Source: JAYQKL01 sp049889415
GTDB lineage: Bacteria; Pseudomonadota; Alphaproteobacteria; RS24
Assembly (NCBI GenBank): GCA_049889415.1
Contig: JBMHDL010000005.1
Coordinates: 62,001-126,000, forward strand
Direction: 5' to 3'
Length of the DNA stretch: 64,000 bases
Shown: positions 1-8,317 of the stretch, piece by piece
How positions within the stretch are numbered: the stretch's first letter is position 1
Layout of the letters: every line of letters starts with the position of its first letter
Translations under genes and position numbers: made by a program
The notes under the pieces: model-generated
The model's database searches: none
What the model was told of the DNA's origin: nothing
What the model saw: only the letters and a program-made list of their open reading frames with translations

Positions 1-2181
1 ACCGGGATTTCCACAAATTACTATATTCGTGGCATTGGCTCGGGCATCAACCAGGCCTTTGAGCAGTCTGTCGGTACCTATATTGATGGGGTGTATTACA
101 GCCGTGCCCAGTCTTCACGCTCACCATTTCTGGATATAGAGCGCGTTGAGGTTCTGCGTGGCCCGCAAACGATTTTGTTCGGCAAGAACTCCATCGGCGG
201 CGCCCTGAACATCACAACCGCCAAGCCGACCGAAGAATTGGAAGGGTATTTCCAGGTGTCCCAGGAAATCGAAGATGAAGAGACCATCGTCGAGGGTGCC
301 GTGTCCGGCCCAATTTCAGACCGCGCCCGTGTGCGTTTGTCTGCCCGGTTCCGGGATACGGAGGGCTATTACACCAATGCCACGCTTAACCGCGACGAAC
401 CACAGCGCGAAGACCTGACGGTACGGGCGCAGTTTGAGGTGGATCTTGCCGATAATCTGACCGCCAATCTGAAAATTGAACAGTCTGATTTTGACGTTGA
501 TGGCCGGAACATGGAAATCCAGGGTGAAACGCCTGCCGCCGCCGGCCCCTTCACCGGACTGACTTATGCTCAGATTCTTGTTGGTGCTTTCGGCGCTGAT
601 GCCAGTGTCGCCAATAACATTAAGGACGGCATTCGCAGCTCAAACGGTGACTACAGCTACAATGAGACGGAAACCATTTCCCTGACCCTGAACTGGGATC
701 TTGACGGTTATGAGTTCAAGTCCATCACGGCGTCTACGGAGCTGGATTATGATGAGTTGTGTGACTGTGACTTTACCGGTGCCATTGTGTTTGACGCCGG
801 CCTGCAGGAAACCTATGAGCAGTTCAGTCAGGAGTTTCGTCTGACCTCACCGGCCGATGAAACTTTCGACTACATTATCGGCGCCTATTACCAGGACTCC
901 GACCACAACTATAATGACCAGATCAATGTCGCCGCCAATTCCGTATTGGTGCCGGCTGTGAATGCCCGTGCCCCGGGCGCCGGTACGCTGGTCGGTGGCA
1001 CCAGAGCCGCCCGGACTGCGATTGTCGACTCTGAAGTCATGTCCGTGTTTGGTCAGTTCAATTACCAGTTGAACGAAGCATGGAAAGTTCAGGTCGGCAC
1101 CCGCTTCACCCGTGAGAAGAAATCCGGATCGCGGGTCATGAACATCCAGGCTCTTGACGGAGGCGCATTGCCTGCCGCTCAGGTTGGTGCGCCGCTGGTT
1201 TATGCCAATCTGTTCGGTATTACCTCCGCCAACCTGACAGGCCTCGCCGCAATGAATGTGCCGGGTGCAGCAGCGTTTCAATCATCACTGGGTGTCATTC
1301 CGGTCGAAGGTTCTTTCACCGAAGACCAGTTCTCACCGGATATCAAGTTCCAGTATGAGCCAAATGATGATGCCTTGTATTATGTCAGCTTCGTACAGGG
1401 CGCCAAGGCCGGTGGTTTCGACTTCCGGGCCAACAACAAGGCGCAATATGCAACATTGACAGAAAGCTTCCGCTTTGACGAAGAAGAGGCCGACTCCTAT
1501 GAACTTGGCGGTAAGTTCCGTCTTGATGATGGCAATGCAGAGCTGAATGTTACAGCCTATTACACTGAGTTCTCCGACCTTCAGGTGTCAATCTTTGACG
1601 GCGTGCTGGGCTTCAATGTCGGTAATGCCGCCGAAGCTGAGTCAACCGGGATTGAAATTGACGGTCGTTGGGCCGTGTCTGAGAACCTGACGCTGACAGG
1701 TGCATTGGCTCTCACGGATTTCGAGTTCACAGATTACAAAAATGGTCAGTGCAACTTCGGTGAAACACCGGACTCAACAACACCGCAGGGTGTGGGTCTG
1801 TGTGATTACACCGGCAAAACCCAGCCGCAATTGTCTGATGTGTCCGGCTTTATCGGGGCGTCTTATGACATGACCGTGATGGGCAACTACAATCTCAACA
1901 TTAACGGCTCCATGTCGTTTGCTAGTGAGTATTTTGCCTCATCCACCTATGACCCGGCCTTGATTCAGGATGATCATGAGAAGTTCAATCTGCGTCTTGG
2001 TCTGACACCGGCTTCCGAGCGTTGGGAAATTGCCCTGCTCGGCAAGAACCTGACGGATGAGGAAATCCTGTCCTTTGGCGGTGACACACCGCTGTCCGGT
2101 TCCAGCTTTGGCGTGAAATCCAATTACGCCTTTTATGGCCAAGGTCGGACCATCACGCTTCAGGCCGGCCTGAAGTTCTGA
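1..2181 (+). CDS. TonB-dependent receptor, 5'-truncated
   Basis: The frame is open from base 1, so the N-terminus (signal peptide, TonB box, start of the plug) lies outside the window; 726 residues are visible. The first residues carry plug-domain patterns: YIRGIG, then GTYIDGVYY, then VEVLRGPQTILFGKNSIGG, which is the highly conserved end of the plug. The rest is rich in alternating aromatic and polar strands and ends LQAGLKF. A C-terminal Phe after a beta strand is the usual outer-membrane barrel signature. The family imports siderophores, vitamin B12 or oligosaccharides across the outer membrane using TonB energy. The substrate cannot be read from the sequence, and no siderophore or polysaccharide-utilisation genes lie next to it. 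A strong terminator follows, so it ends its transcript. Confidence 0.93.
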   Translation, partial: TGISTNYYIRGIGSGINQAFEQSVGTYIDGVYYSRAQSSRSPFLDIERVEVLRGPQTILFGKNSIGGALNITTAKPTEELEGYFQVSQEIEDEETIVEGAVSGPISDRARVRLSARFRDTEGYYTNATLNRDEPQREDLTVRAQFEVDLADNLTANLKIEQSDFDVDGRNMEIQGETPAAAGPFTGLTYAQILVGAFGADASVANNIKDGIRSSNGDYSYNETETISLTLNWDLDGYEFKSITASTELDYDELCDCDFTGAIVFDAGLQETYEQFSQEFRLTSPADETFDYIIGAYYQDSDHNYNDQINVAANSVLVPAVNARAPGAGTLVGGTRAARTAIVDSEVMSVFGQFNYQLNEAWKVQVGTRFTREKKSGSRVMNIQALDGGALPAAQVGAPLVYANLFGITSANLTGLAAMNVPGAAAFQSSLGVIPVEGSFTEDQFSPDIKFQYEPNDDALYYVSFVQGAKAGGFDFRANNKAQYATLTESFRFDEEEADSYELGGKFRLDDGNAELNVTAYYTEFSDLQVSIFDGVLGFNVGNAAEAESTGIEIDGRWAVSENLTLTGALALTDFEFTDYKNGQCNFGETPDSTTPQGVGLCDYTGKTQPQLSDVSGFIGASYDMTVMGNYNLNINGSMSFASEYFASSTYDPALIQDDHEKFNLRLGLTPASERWEIALLGKNLTDEEILSFGGDTPLSGSSFGVKSNYAFYGQGRTITLQAGLKF

Positions 2182-2204
2182 CCGGTTCAAAGCTGAAACA
2201 TGAG

Positions 2205-2229
2205 AAAGCGGGCTTCGGCCCGCTTTTTT
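2205..2229 (+). terminator. Intrinsic terminator after the TonB receptor
   Basis: A GC stem GCGGGC (2208-2213) and GCCCGC (2218-2223) closes a stable TTCG tetraloop. It is extended by AAA/TTT pairs and followed by six T residues. It sits 24 bases after the receptor stop codon. On the opposite strand the run after the stem is interrupted, so it acts mainly on the plus strand. Confidence 0.9.
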
Positions 2230-2247
2230 ATTGCGCGAAAATTGTGT

Positions 2248-3162
2248 TTATTCCGCCGCCCGCGGCAATCCGGTCATGGCCGATTTGAGATGCCCGATCA
2301 TCGCCGTCAGATCCTCTTGCAGGCGGGCGAAGCCCTCATGACACAGATAGGTTTCCTCATCCATGTATAAATGCCGTGACAGTTCAATCTGCAGGCTTTG
2401 GACATGCGCGACCTTACGTCCGGCTAGCCCGTAAGTTTGGGTGATGTAACCGCCGGCATAAGGGCTGTTGCGGGCGACCTTGTAGCCGCAGGATTTCAGG
2501 AACGCCTCGACCGCCAGGGTCAGTTCTGAGCGGCAGGATGTGCCGAAGCGGTCGCCGATGACAATGTCGGGCAGGGCGTCCTTACCGCCGCGCCGTGCGG
2601 CCCATTTGTTCAGTGCTCCGGAGGGCATGGAATGTATGTCCAGCAGATAGGCATGGTTATGAGCGACGACCGCCTGTTTCAAGAGCGATGTCAGTTTGTT
2701 GTGAAACGGGACGTGGATTTCCGAAATCCGCTTTTCTGCCTCTTCAACCGTCAATTTGTCCCGATAAATCGGCATTCGGTCGGCAACGATGCGGGCGATG
2801 GTCCCAAGCCCGGATTTGACCCGCGGGCCGTCGGTTTCGGCATAATCCGGCAGCGGCTCCCCAAACATGGATGGATCCAACTCATAGGGGCCGCGATTGA
2901 GGTCAAGATAGGCGCGCGGGTATATTGCCGCCATGACCGCCGCCCCATATTGAGGTGCCCGCTCCACCAGGCGGTCAACATGGGCATCTTCCGAACGGCG
3001 CAGATCATGGGCGCTTAAACGGGCCGAGTCGACGAAATCAACCGGATATAGATGACCGCTGTGTGGAGATGTCAAAACCCATTGCGGTGTGGTCGGCTGG
3101 TCGTTTTCATCACTGCGGACCATCAGGCGAAAGGGTACTTTATGTTGTGTTGTATGTTGCAC
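2248..3162 (-). CDS. N-formylglutamate amidohydrolase family protein
   Basis: 304 residues, full length for the FGase/HutG-type family (PF05013), whose members hydrolyse N-formylglutamate or related N-acyl amino acids in a zinc-dependent way. Visible motifs are SPHSG (32-36), DLNR (87-90), HSMP (177-180) and YAGGYI (235-240), which together mark the metal and substrate site. The start is GTG at 3162, preceded by AGAGG with about 7 bases spacing. No histidine-utilisation genes are nearby, so a role in histidine breakdown is not supported and the natural substrate is open. It converges on the TonB receptor gene and lies in the same direction as the flavin monooxygenase upstream of it. Confidence 0.85.
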   Translation of the reverse strand: MQHTTQHKVPFRLMVRSDENDQPTTPQWVLTSPHSGHLYPVDFVDSARLSAHDLRRSEDAHVDRLVERAPQYGAAVMAAIYPRAYLDLNRGPYELDPSMFGEPLPDYAETDGPRVKSGLGTIARIVADRMPIYRDKLTVEEAEKRISEIHVPFHNKLTSLLKQAVVAHNHAYLLDIHSMPSGALNKWAARRGGKDALPDIVIGDRFGTSCRSELTLAVEAFLKSCGYKVARNSPYAGGYITQTYGLAGRKVAHVQSLQIELSRHLYMDEETYLCHEGFARLQEDLTAMIGHLKSAMTGLPRAAE

Positions 3163-3220
3163 GTTAAGGCCTCTTGACTGCTATTGTGCCCTGACGGTGA
3201 GGAAATGTAAATCGGGTGCC

Positions 3221-4693
3221 TTATGCGGTCCTGAATTCCGACCAGACCGGTGCTGACATGTCCTGAGTGAACCGGTCATAGCTCCACGGCCAGGTCATCG
3301 GGATGCCATGGCGGTCGAGATACCAGCTGGTGCAGCCCGAGGCAAACACGGTTTTGCGGGCCGCTTCGATGCGCCTGCGTTCATAGTCTTCAAAGGCGGA
3401 AAGGTGCGGCTCTACCGTGCGGGCGGCCCCCCGGCGTAGCGGGTCGAGAAGCTGGTCAATATAGCCCCACTGCTTCTCGGCAATGTCGATCAGGGAAAAA
3501 TTGCCGACCGGGCCGGTCGGACCGTTGAGCATGAAAAAATTCGGGAAACCCGGCAGGCTGATGGCGTAATGCGCACTGGCGCGGTCTGACCAGAAAGCGT
3601 CCAGGGACAGGCCGTCCCGACCGGCCACATGGGTCGGGCGGATGAACCGGTCCGCTTTGAAGCCGGTGGCGAAAACAGCCACATCCAGCGCATGATGTGT
3701 GCCGTCCGCCATTTCAACGCCCTGTGGGGTGAAGCCCGCAATGCGTCCGGTCTCAACCATAACTGCGGGGCGTTGGACGCAGTCATAATAATTCCAGCTG
3801 TAAATCAGACGCTTGCAGGCGGCCCGGTAATCCGGGCGCAGTTTTTCGCGTAACTCCGGATCGGCAATGCTGGTTTCAAGATTGCTTCGGCAATAGCCCT
3901 CAATCAAATCCATCTCCGGCCCGTCCGGATCATTTATGGCGCGGTTGAAGCGGTGGACGTTACCCCAATATTCGGGATCATCGCGTATGGCGTCTATGGC
4001 TGCAACATCGCGCCTGAATTTAGCCTTGTCTTCATCCGAATAGGGAAACTGCATGACCGGCATAATCCATTGCGGCGAGCGCTGAAAATGAACGAGCTTG
4101 GCGGCGCGGTCGCTTAGTGCAGTGGTGATCTGAATGCCAGTTGATCCGCTGCCGATGACACCGACCTTTGTACCGTCAAGAACCGCATCATCATCCCATC
4201 TTGCGCTGTGAAAGGCTTTACCTGAGAAACTGTCAAGACCTTCAAAATCCGGCTGGTTCGGGTGATGCAAGACCCCCGAGGCGGCGATGATGACATCCAC
4301 AATATCGCTGGTACCATCCGCGAGGGTAAGCTGCCAGCTGTTGGTTGCGGCGTTGAAGTCACAGCCGGTCACCTCGCATGCAAAGCGGATATGCGGCATC
4401 ACTCCATGGTCTGCCGCAACCGTCTCGAAATAGGTCTTGATCTGGGCGCCGGTGGCATAAAAAGCATCCCATTCGGCATAGGGTGCGAAGCTGTAGGTGT
4501 AACAATGGGCCGGCACATCACAGGTCAGGCCGGGATAGCGGTTTTCCCGCCAGGTGCCGCCGATGCTGTCGCTTTTTTCATAAATCGTGAAATCGGTCTC
4601 ACCGCTTGCGCGCAGCTTGACTCCGGCCAGCAGACCGGCCATGCCGGCCCCGATAATGGCGTAACGCAACGGTTTAGAATGTGATGACTGCAT
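3221..4693 (-). CDS. Flavin-containing Baeyer-Villiger-type monooxygenase
   Basis: 490 residues. The FAD Rossmann motif GAGMAG is at 15-20, followed by GGTW at 45-48. The Baeyer-Villiger fingerprint FxGxxxHxxxWD is fully intact (F156, G158, H162, W166, D167), and the NADPH motif GSGSTG is at 181-186. The family uses NADPH and O2 to insert oxygen next to a ketone, or oxidises soft nucleophiles; the substrate is unknown. The frame is open 11 codons further upstream, but the ATG at 4693 is preferred because it follows GAGGG and directly precedes the conserved N-terminus. It probably acts in the cytoplasm in breakdown of ketones or terpenoids. That would suit the Atu-like operon further along, though the two are not linked. 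Confidence 0.9.
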   Translation of the reverse strand: MQSSHSKPLRYAIIGAGMAGLLAGVKLRASGETDFTIYEKSDSIGGTWRENRYPGLTCDVPAHCYTYSFAPYAEWDAFYATGAQIKTYFETVAADHGVMPHIRFACEVTGCDFNAATNSWQLTLADGTSDIVDVIIAASGVLHHPNQPDFEGLDSFSGKAFHSARWDDDAVLDGTKVGVIGSGSTGIQITTALSDRAAKLVHFQRSPQWIMPVMQFPYSDEDKAKFRRDVAAIDAIRDDPEYWGNVHRFNRAINDPDGPEMDLIEGYCRSNLETSIADPELREKLRPDYRAACKRLIYSWNYYDCVQRPAVMVETGRIAGFTPQGVEMADGTHHALDVAVFATGFKADRFIRPTHVAGRDGLSLDAFWSDRASAHYAISLPGFPNFFMLNGPTGPVGNFSLIDIAEKQWGYIDQLLDPLRRGAARTVEPHLSAFEDYERRRIEAARKTVFASGCTSWYLDRHGIPMTWPWSYDRFTQDMSAPVWSEFRTA

Positions 4694-4837
4694 GCAACCC
4701 TCATGGAACAACCAAGCATACCCCAAGGATGGAGGGAAGGGAATATGAGGGAAAAAATCATTTTTAGCCCGGTGTCAAGGGTGACTAATGGTTGACTTGC
4801 GACCGGTTTCTTTGCATAACGAAGCCTCTGTGGTGAG

Positions 4838-4912
4838 GGGCGATTAGCTCAGCGGGAGAGCACTACCTTGACATGGTAGGGGTCACTGGTTCAATCCCAG
4901 TATCGCCCACCA
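4838..4912 (+). tRNA. tRNA-Val (anticodon GAC)
   Basis: A complete cloverleaf of 75 bases. The acceptor stem GGGCGAT pairs with ATCGCCC. The D arm is GCTC...GAGC, the anticodon stem CTACC/GGTAG encloses loop TTGACAT (anticodon GAC), and the T arm ACTGG/CCAGT encloses TTCAATC. The 3' CCA is encoded. It marks the left edge of an AT-rich pocket of small genes, and tRNA genes are common integration sites. Confidence 0.97.
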
Positions 4913-5016
4913 CAGCTCCTGTAAAAAGTTTTTTGGCGATGTTTTTGGCAAAAATTGCCATCACGATTGTGCGTGTTCAATCCCATGTGCGCACAGCGGG
5001 ATTACCAGAATGACCC
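4913..5016. other. Intergenic stretch after tRNA-Val
   Basis: No gene is visible. It holds a T-rich run just after the tRNA, a perfect hairpin TGGCAA-AAA-TTGCCA (4946-4960), and a second copy (4975-4985) of the 11-base string GTTCAATCCCA from the tRNA T arm (4889-4899). The short repeat could be a worn attachment-site remnant or chance. No integrase gene is visible. Confidence 0.4.
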
Positions 5017-5104
5017 TTAACAAATTTGACTTGCTTATCGTGCATCGAGAAGGCTCCTTAACTCAGGTTTACATCATAGCACTCTGGCTGTTAGGCTTTC
5101 AAAG
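5017..5104 (+). repeat. Promoter-like intergenic repeat, copy 1
   Basis: One of three related ~85 bp intergenic segments (others at 5397-5484 and 6843-6925). Copies 1 and 2 align without gaps over 88 bases. A -35-like TTTACA (5068-5073) and a -10-like TAGGCT (5092-5097) are separated by 18 bases. The hexamer positions are kept in all copies. It lies just upstream of the small secreted protein gene at 5138, so a shared promoter/operator unit is the simplest reading. Confidence 0.6.
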
Positions 5105-5137
5105 GGTCGTGTAGACTAAGTTCTTTAGGAGGCTTCA

Positions 5138-5392
5138 ATGTTCCGTATCTATACCATCACCGTGTTGATGCTTTCCTCACCTGCCTGGGCTGCGGACGAC
5201 AAACTGTCAGACGAGGCCTGCAAGAATATTTTTAATGGCATTCAAAGCGCGCTGGTGTCCGCTGAAAAACAATGGGTGATTGTCCGGCAAGGCGGGGCGA
5301 ATGCCGAGATGGCTGCCGGCAAAGCGGGTTTCTGGTCGCAACAGGCCGCCAATTATGCAACCGTATATGACAGCTTATGCAAAGACGATTAG
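5138..5392 (+). CDS. Small secreted protein of unknown function
   Basis: 84 residues. The first ~19 form a short signal peptide with a hydrophobic core ending in AWA, giving likely cleavage before ADDK. The mature part (~65 residues) has two cysteines that could form a disulfide, and the tail reads YDSLCKDD. AGGAGG lies 6 bases before the ATG, a strong ribosome site. No family is recognised. It is driven by copy 1 of the promoter-like repeat, and the next gene is served by copy 2, so the two are probably separate but similarly controlled units. Likely periplasmic. Confidence 0.7.
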   Translation: MFRIYTITVLMLSSPAWAADDKLSDEACKNIFNGIQSALVSAEKQWVIVRQGGANAEMAAGKAGFWSQQAANYATVYDSLCKDD

Positions 5393-5396
5393 AGCT

Positions 5397-5484
5397 TTAA
5401 CAAACTTGCCTTGTTTATCATGCATCGTGAATGCTCGTGAACTTAGGCTTACACAATAGAACTTCGCTAGTTGGGCTTTCAAAG
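5397..5484 (+). repeat. Promoter-like intergenic repeat, copy 2
   Basis: Ungapped partner of copy 1. The shared core includes GCATCG, GCTC, AGG and GGCTTTCAAAG. The -35-like CTTACA (5448-5453) and -10-like TGGGCT (5472-5477) keep the 18-base spacing. It begins a few bases after the stop of the 5138 gene and ends 26 bases before the lipoprotein start at 5511. Confidence 0.6.
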
Positions 5485-5510
5485 TACAATGGGACCATTG
5501 GGAAAGAAAA

Positions 5511-5795
5511 ATGAAATATAGAACCTTGTTTGTTGTAATTGGTTTTTCCTTCTCTCTTGGCGCTTGTGCAACCAGTGAAACATTAAAAGTAAACGATAAT
5601 TATACAATCTTTAAAGAGGGCGGTACTATCTTACTCGGAAAATATCGCTTGTCTCAACTCAAGCCTGAGGCGCTCAAGGAGGCAATGCAGCTTTGTGCAA
5701 AGCAGGGAAAAGAAATCAATATTGTTAGGGAAGATGCAATACCGATGTCAATCGGCGTCTTTGCGCAATATCATCTCACATTCAATTGCAGTTGA
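5511..5795 (+). CDS. Small lipoprotein, unknown function
   Basis: 94 residues. It begins MKYRTLFVVIGFSFSLGAC: a charged start, a hydrophobic core and lipobox LGAC, so Cys19 would be lipidated and the protein anchored in a membrane. The mature part is about 75 residues with two further cysteines. Base composition is low in G+C (19 of 60 in the line starting 5581), unlike the flanking metabolic genes. No family is recognised. It sits under copy 2 of the promoter-like repeat, and the YdjM-like gene starts 27 bases after its stop, so the two may be co-transcribed. Confidence 0.7.
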   Translation: MKYRTLFVVIGFSFSLGACATSETLKVNDNYTIFKEGGTILLGKYRLSQLKPEALKEAMQLCAKQGKEINIVREDAIPMSIGVFAQYHLTFNCS

Positions 5796-5822
5796 TATTT
5801 TTTATGAGCTTGTTGAGTTGAC

Positions 5823-6830
5823 ATGGATCCCATTTCTCAAGGAACAGTTGGCGCAGCCTTTGCGCAATCAGCGGCAAACAAAACTAATATTGTTAAGATA
5901 AGTGTTGTCGGCTTTCTCGCCGGATTGGCGCCCGACTTAGACGTTTTAATCAGGTCGTCGACTGATCCCATTTTATTTCTTGAGTATCACAGGCAATTCA
6001 CCCATTCCCTCTTCTTCATTCCCTTCGGGGCGTTAATCGTCTCTGCACTTGTTTTTCCACTGGTCAGGAAATCCCTAAATTTTAAAACTACTTATGTAGC
6101 AAGCTTTTTGGGCTATGCGACCCATGGTTTGCTGGATGCCTGCACGTCATACGGCACGCTTCTCTTTTGGCCCTTCTCCAATGAGCGCATAACTTGGAAT
6201 AATATATCCATTGTCGACCCGCTCCTGACAATTCCCGCCCTCATTCTTCTGGCCGCGGCAGTCAAAACAGGTAAGCGGCGAATTAGTTATCTTGCAGTTG
6301 GGTGGATTGTCTCTTATCTGGCGTTAGGTTTTGTTCAGTATGAAAGAGCATTGTCATCTGCGCTCAAACTGGCCCAATCACGAGGGCACAGTGCGGAGCG
6401 GATGACGCTCAAGCCCTCTTTTGGCAACCTAATTCTCTGGAAGTCCATTTATCAGCATGGAGATCGTTTCTATGTTGATGCCATTCGGGCTGGGCGCACG
6501 CCCTCCTGGTGTCCTGGTGAAAGCATTAAAATTTTTGACGATCAATACCACCTGCCTGATTTGGATAGCAACAGTCAGCAGAGGAGAGACATTGAGAGGT
6601 TTCGATGGTTTTCTCAGGATTATTTGGGGTTTGATGGCGATAAAAATCTTGTTACGGATGTCCGTTACTCCATGGTTCCAAATCAGATTGTGCCCATGTG
6701 GGGGTTGATCATTGATGAGCGGAAGGAAATACAGGAGCATGCAGTTTGGTGGACAAGCCGCGATTTGGATGATGAGAGTTTAGCCTCATTCAAGCAAATG
6801 TTGTTTGGTGATGAGTGCACTGTAAAATAA
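5823..6830 (+). CDS. YdjM-like membrane-bound metal-dependent hydrolase (DUF457 family)
   Basis: 335 residues. The N-terminal ~180 residues match the LexA-regulated YdjM/DUF457 layout: several membrane segments, acidic pair APDLD (36-40), HRQFTHS (56-62) and HGLLD (101-105). The His and Asp residues are the presumed metal ligands. The C-terminal half (about 190-335) is soluble, with aromatic and acidic residues, as in longer family members. The biochemical substrate of the family is not established. No SOS-box-like sequence is visible just upstream, so SOS control is not supported here. Confidence 0.8.
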   Translation: MDPISQGTVGAAFAQSAANKTNIVKISVVGFLAGLAPDLDVLIRSSTDPILFLEYHRQFTHSLFFIPFGALIVSALVFPLVRKSLNFKTTYVASFLGYATHGLLDACTSYGTLLFWPFSNERITWNNISIVDPLLTIPALILLAAAVKTGKRRISYLAVGWIVSYLALGFVQYERALSSALKLAQSRGHSAERMTLKPSFGNLILWKSIYQHGDRFYVDAIRAGRTPSWCPGESIKIFDDQYHLPDLDSNSQQRRDIERFRWFSQDYLGFDGDKNLVTDVRYSMVPNQIVPMWGLIIDERKEIQEHAVWWTSRDLDDESLASFKQMLFGDECTVK

Positions 6831-6842
6831 TGATGCTTGATA

Positions 6843-6925
6843 AAAAATGCCCTGTTAATCGCGCATCGAGAATGCTCCTCTACTTAGGTTCACATCATAG
6901 TATTTCAATTGTTATGCTTTCTATG
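6843..6925 (+). repeat. Promoter-like intergenic repeat, copy 3
   Basis: Third copy. It shares CGCATCGAGAATGCTC and CACATCATAG with the other two at the same spacing. The -35-like TTCACA (6889-6894) and -10-like TATGCT (6913-6918) are 18 bases apart, and this copy has the best -10 match. It starts just after the YdjM-like gene and precedes the metzincin-motif gene by a leader of roughly 165 bases. Confidence 0.55.
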
Positions 6926-7090
6926 TGTACCCAGATAAAATAATATGGGACGACAGCTTACCCTGCCGCACTAGCTGTTAACCCGGCGCATGCAACGGCG
7001 ACGTGTTGCATTGCTTGCCAATTGACTTTCAGCGCAATAATTTTACTGTTTGGCAGAGGGTTTTTTAACGGGTATCTAAGAGAGTCTTTT

Positions 7091-7729
7091 ATGCTGTATA
7101 TGCTTGGAGCCGCGGCTTGTTTTTGCATTTGCGTGTCTGTGGCCATCAGCCCGCCCAAGGGGACACAGCGCTTCGGGCGCACGTTTTTCCTGTCGCTTTT
7201 AGCGGGCGGCATTTTGGTCTCTTTGCCCATTTATCATTATTTGTTTGAGAAAAAGCTTGAACAGGCGACCGAGCGTTTCACCAAATTTTATGGCGTGCGC
7301 GTGATATGCCAGTCGCGCTTTAGTAGCTTTTTTCACTGGAGCAAATTGGGCTTTGTTGAAATGGGCAGCGCTGAGATAAAACTGCGCCCTGATGTGTGTA
7401 GCGGACTGGCAAGCTATCTGCGCGACCCAGCAGCGGCCAATAAAGCGGCCATATCCGATTATGACAATAGCGTCATGCCCCTGCATGTGCTGACCCATGA
7501 GGCGATGCATGTCATGGGCGTCTATGATGAGGTGGAAACTGATTGTAAGGCGTTTCAACGCAATCACCGTATGGCTGAATTGCTGGGCGTTGAAAAGGGT
7601 CTGGCACGCCAATCAGCAATTGTCATTCACCGCTTCCGAAGCCCAAGACATCCCTATTATTCGCCGCAATGCGAACCTGGCTCGCCCATGGATGATGGGC
7701 TGGCAGATGCCGTTTGGGTACGCAGATAG
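7091..7729 (+). CDS. Membrane-anchored protein with metzincin-like zinc motif
   Basis: 212 residues from the ATG at 7091. A TTG at 7022 would add 23 residues but has no ribosome site, whereas AAGAGAG precedes 7091. Two hydrophobic segments at about 2-19 and 32-48 anchor it, with the rest outside or inside the inner membrane. HEAMHVMGVYD at 136-146 fits HExxHxxGxxD, the zinc site of metzincins whose third ligand is Asp (as in snapalysin), followed by ETDC. A membrane-bound zinc metallopeptidase is therefore likely. No Met-turn or named peptidase family is recognised, so the assignment rests on this one motif. The remaining sequence is not familiar. Confidence 0.6.
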   Translation: MLYMLGAAACFCICVSVAISPPKGTQRFGRTFFLSLLAGGILVSLPIYHYLFEKKLEQATERFTKFYGVRVICQSRFSSFFHWSKLGFVEMGSAEIKLRPDVCSGLASYLRDPAAANKAAISDYDNSVMPLHVLTHEAMHVMGVYDEVETDCKAFQRNHRMAELLGVEKGLARQSAIVIHRFRSPRHPYYSPQCEPGSPMDDGLADAVWVRR

Positions 7730-7740
7730 CTGCTTGATTT

Positions 7741-7758
7741 GGGGGCCCGCCCCCTTTT
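7741..7758 (+). terminator. Possible intrinsic terminator
   Basis: Stem GGGGG/CCCCC with a CCCG loop followed by TTTT, 11 bases after the metzincin-motif gene. The stem is short but all G-C, and the T-run is short, so efficiency is uncertain. Confidence 0.45.
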
Positions 7759-7830
7759 CGCTTGCTTAGCAACGCAAGATATATCTAGGATAGGATAGTA
7801 ATGTAATGATTAAGCCCTGACCCAGGTCAA

Positions 7831-8118
7831 ATGTTTCAAAATCTCCCAGAAAAATTGCTTAAACTGGCCGGCCTGCTTTTGCTGGCCGTCGGTCTTGCCG
7901 TGGTTCAATATTATTTTGTGCCGATTACCGTCAGTAAAGACAGTAGGGGGTTTTATGTAAACCCGACCTCTTTTCTGCACGGCTCAGAAAAGATTCAAAG
8001 TCTAGCCGGTGAATTTTGCGGGCAAAAAGGCCTGCTTATCGCCCGTTTTCGCAGTGGCTCAAAATCAATGGGCGGCAAATATCAGAGTGTTTACCGGTTT
8101 GATTGCGTTGCCCGTTAA
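7831..8118 (+). CDS. Small membrane-anchored protein, unknown function
   Basis: 95 residues. One N-terminal hydrophobic segment (about 10-30, rich in Leu/Ala/Val) is followed by ~65 polar residues with two cysteines (EFCGQ and DCVAR) that could pair in the periplasm. No family is recognised. The ATG is the only reasonable start, but the ribosome site is weak. In size and architecture (short anchor plus a two-cysteine domain) it resembles the other small genes of this pocket. Confidence 0.6.
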   Translation: MFQNLPEKLLKLAGLLLLAVGLAVVQYYFVPITVSKDSRGFYVNPTSFLHGSEKIQSLAGEFCGQKGLLIARFRSGSKSMGGKYQSVYRFDCVAR

Positions 8119-8317
8119 TTTGTGTATCCATTGTGTAGCGTTATGGTGCAGCGTGAAGAGTCTCAGCAGCTAAGCCTCATGGTGTTTGCTTCATGAAGTG
8201 GCTGACGGCTTGCAAGGCAGCAGCCTAGTCTGAGTTTGCATCGATGATCACTAACTTTGGCTTACCGCCGTCTCCAGACGGAAAAGCGCCTTGCCAAACA
8301 TTTCAGAAGAGTGCCGC
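8119..8317. other. Intergenic stretch without recognised signal
   Basis: About 200 bases with no convincing gene, RNA or promoter. A 10-base palindrome CTTCATGAAG is present near 8189 but has no clear role. Confidence 0.4.

Noticed and set aside
4889..4985. Repeat of an 11-base tRNA segment as a phage or island attachment site
   Set aside because: Only 11 bases, no integrase, and the second copy is just 86 bases away; recorded as a hint only.
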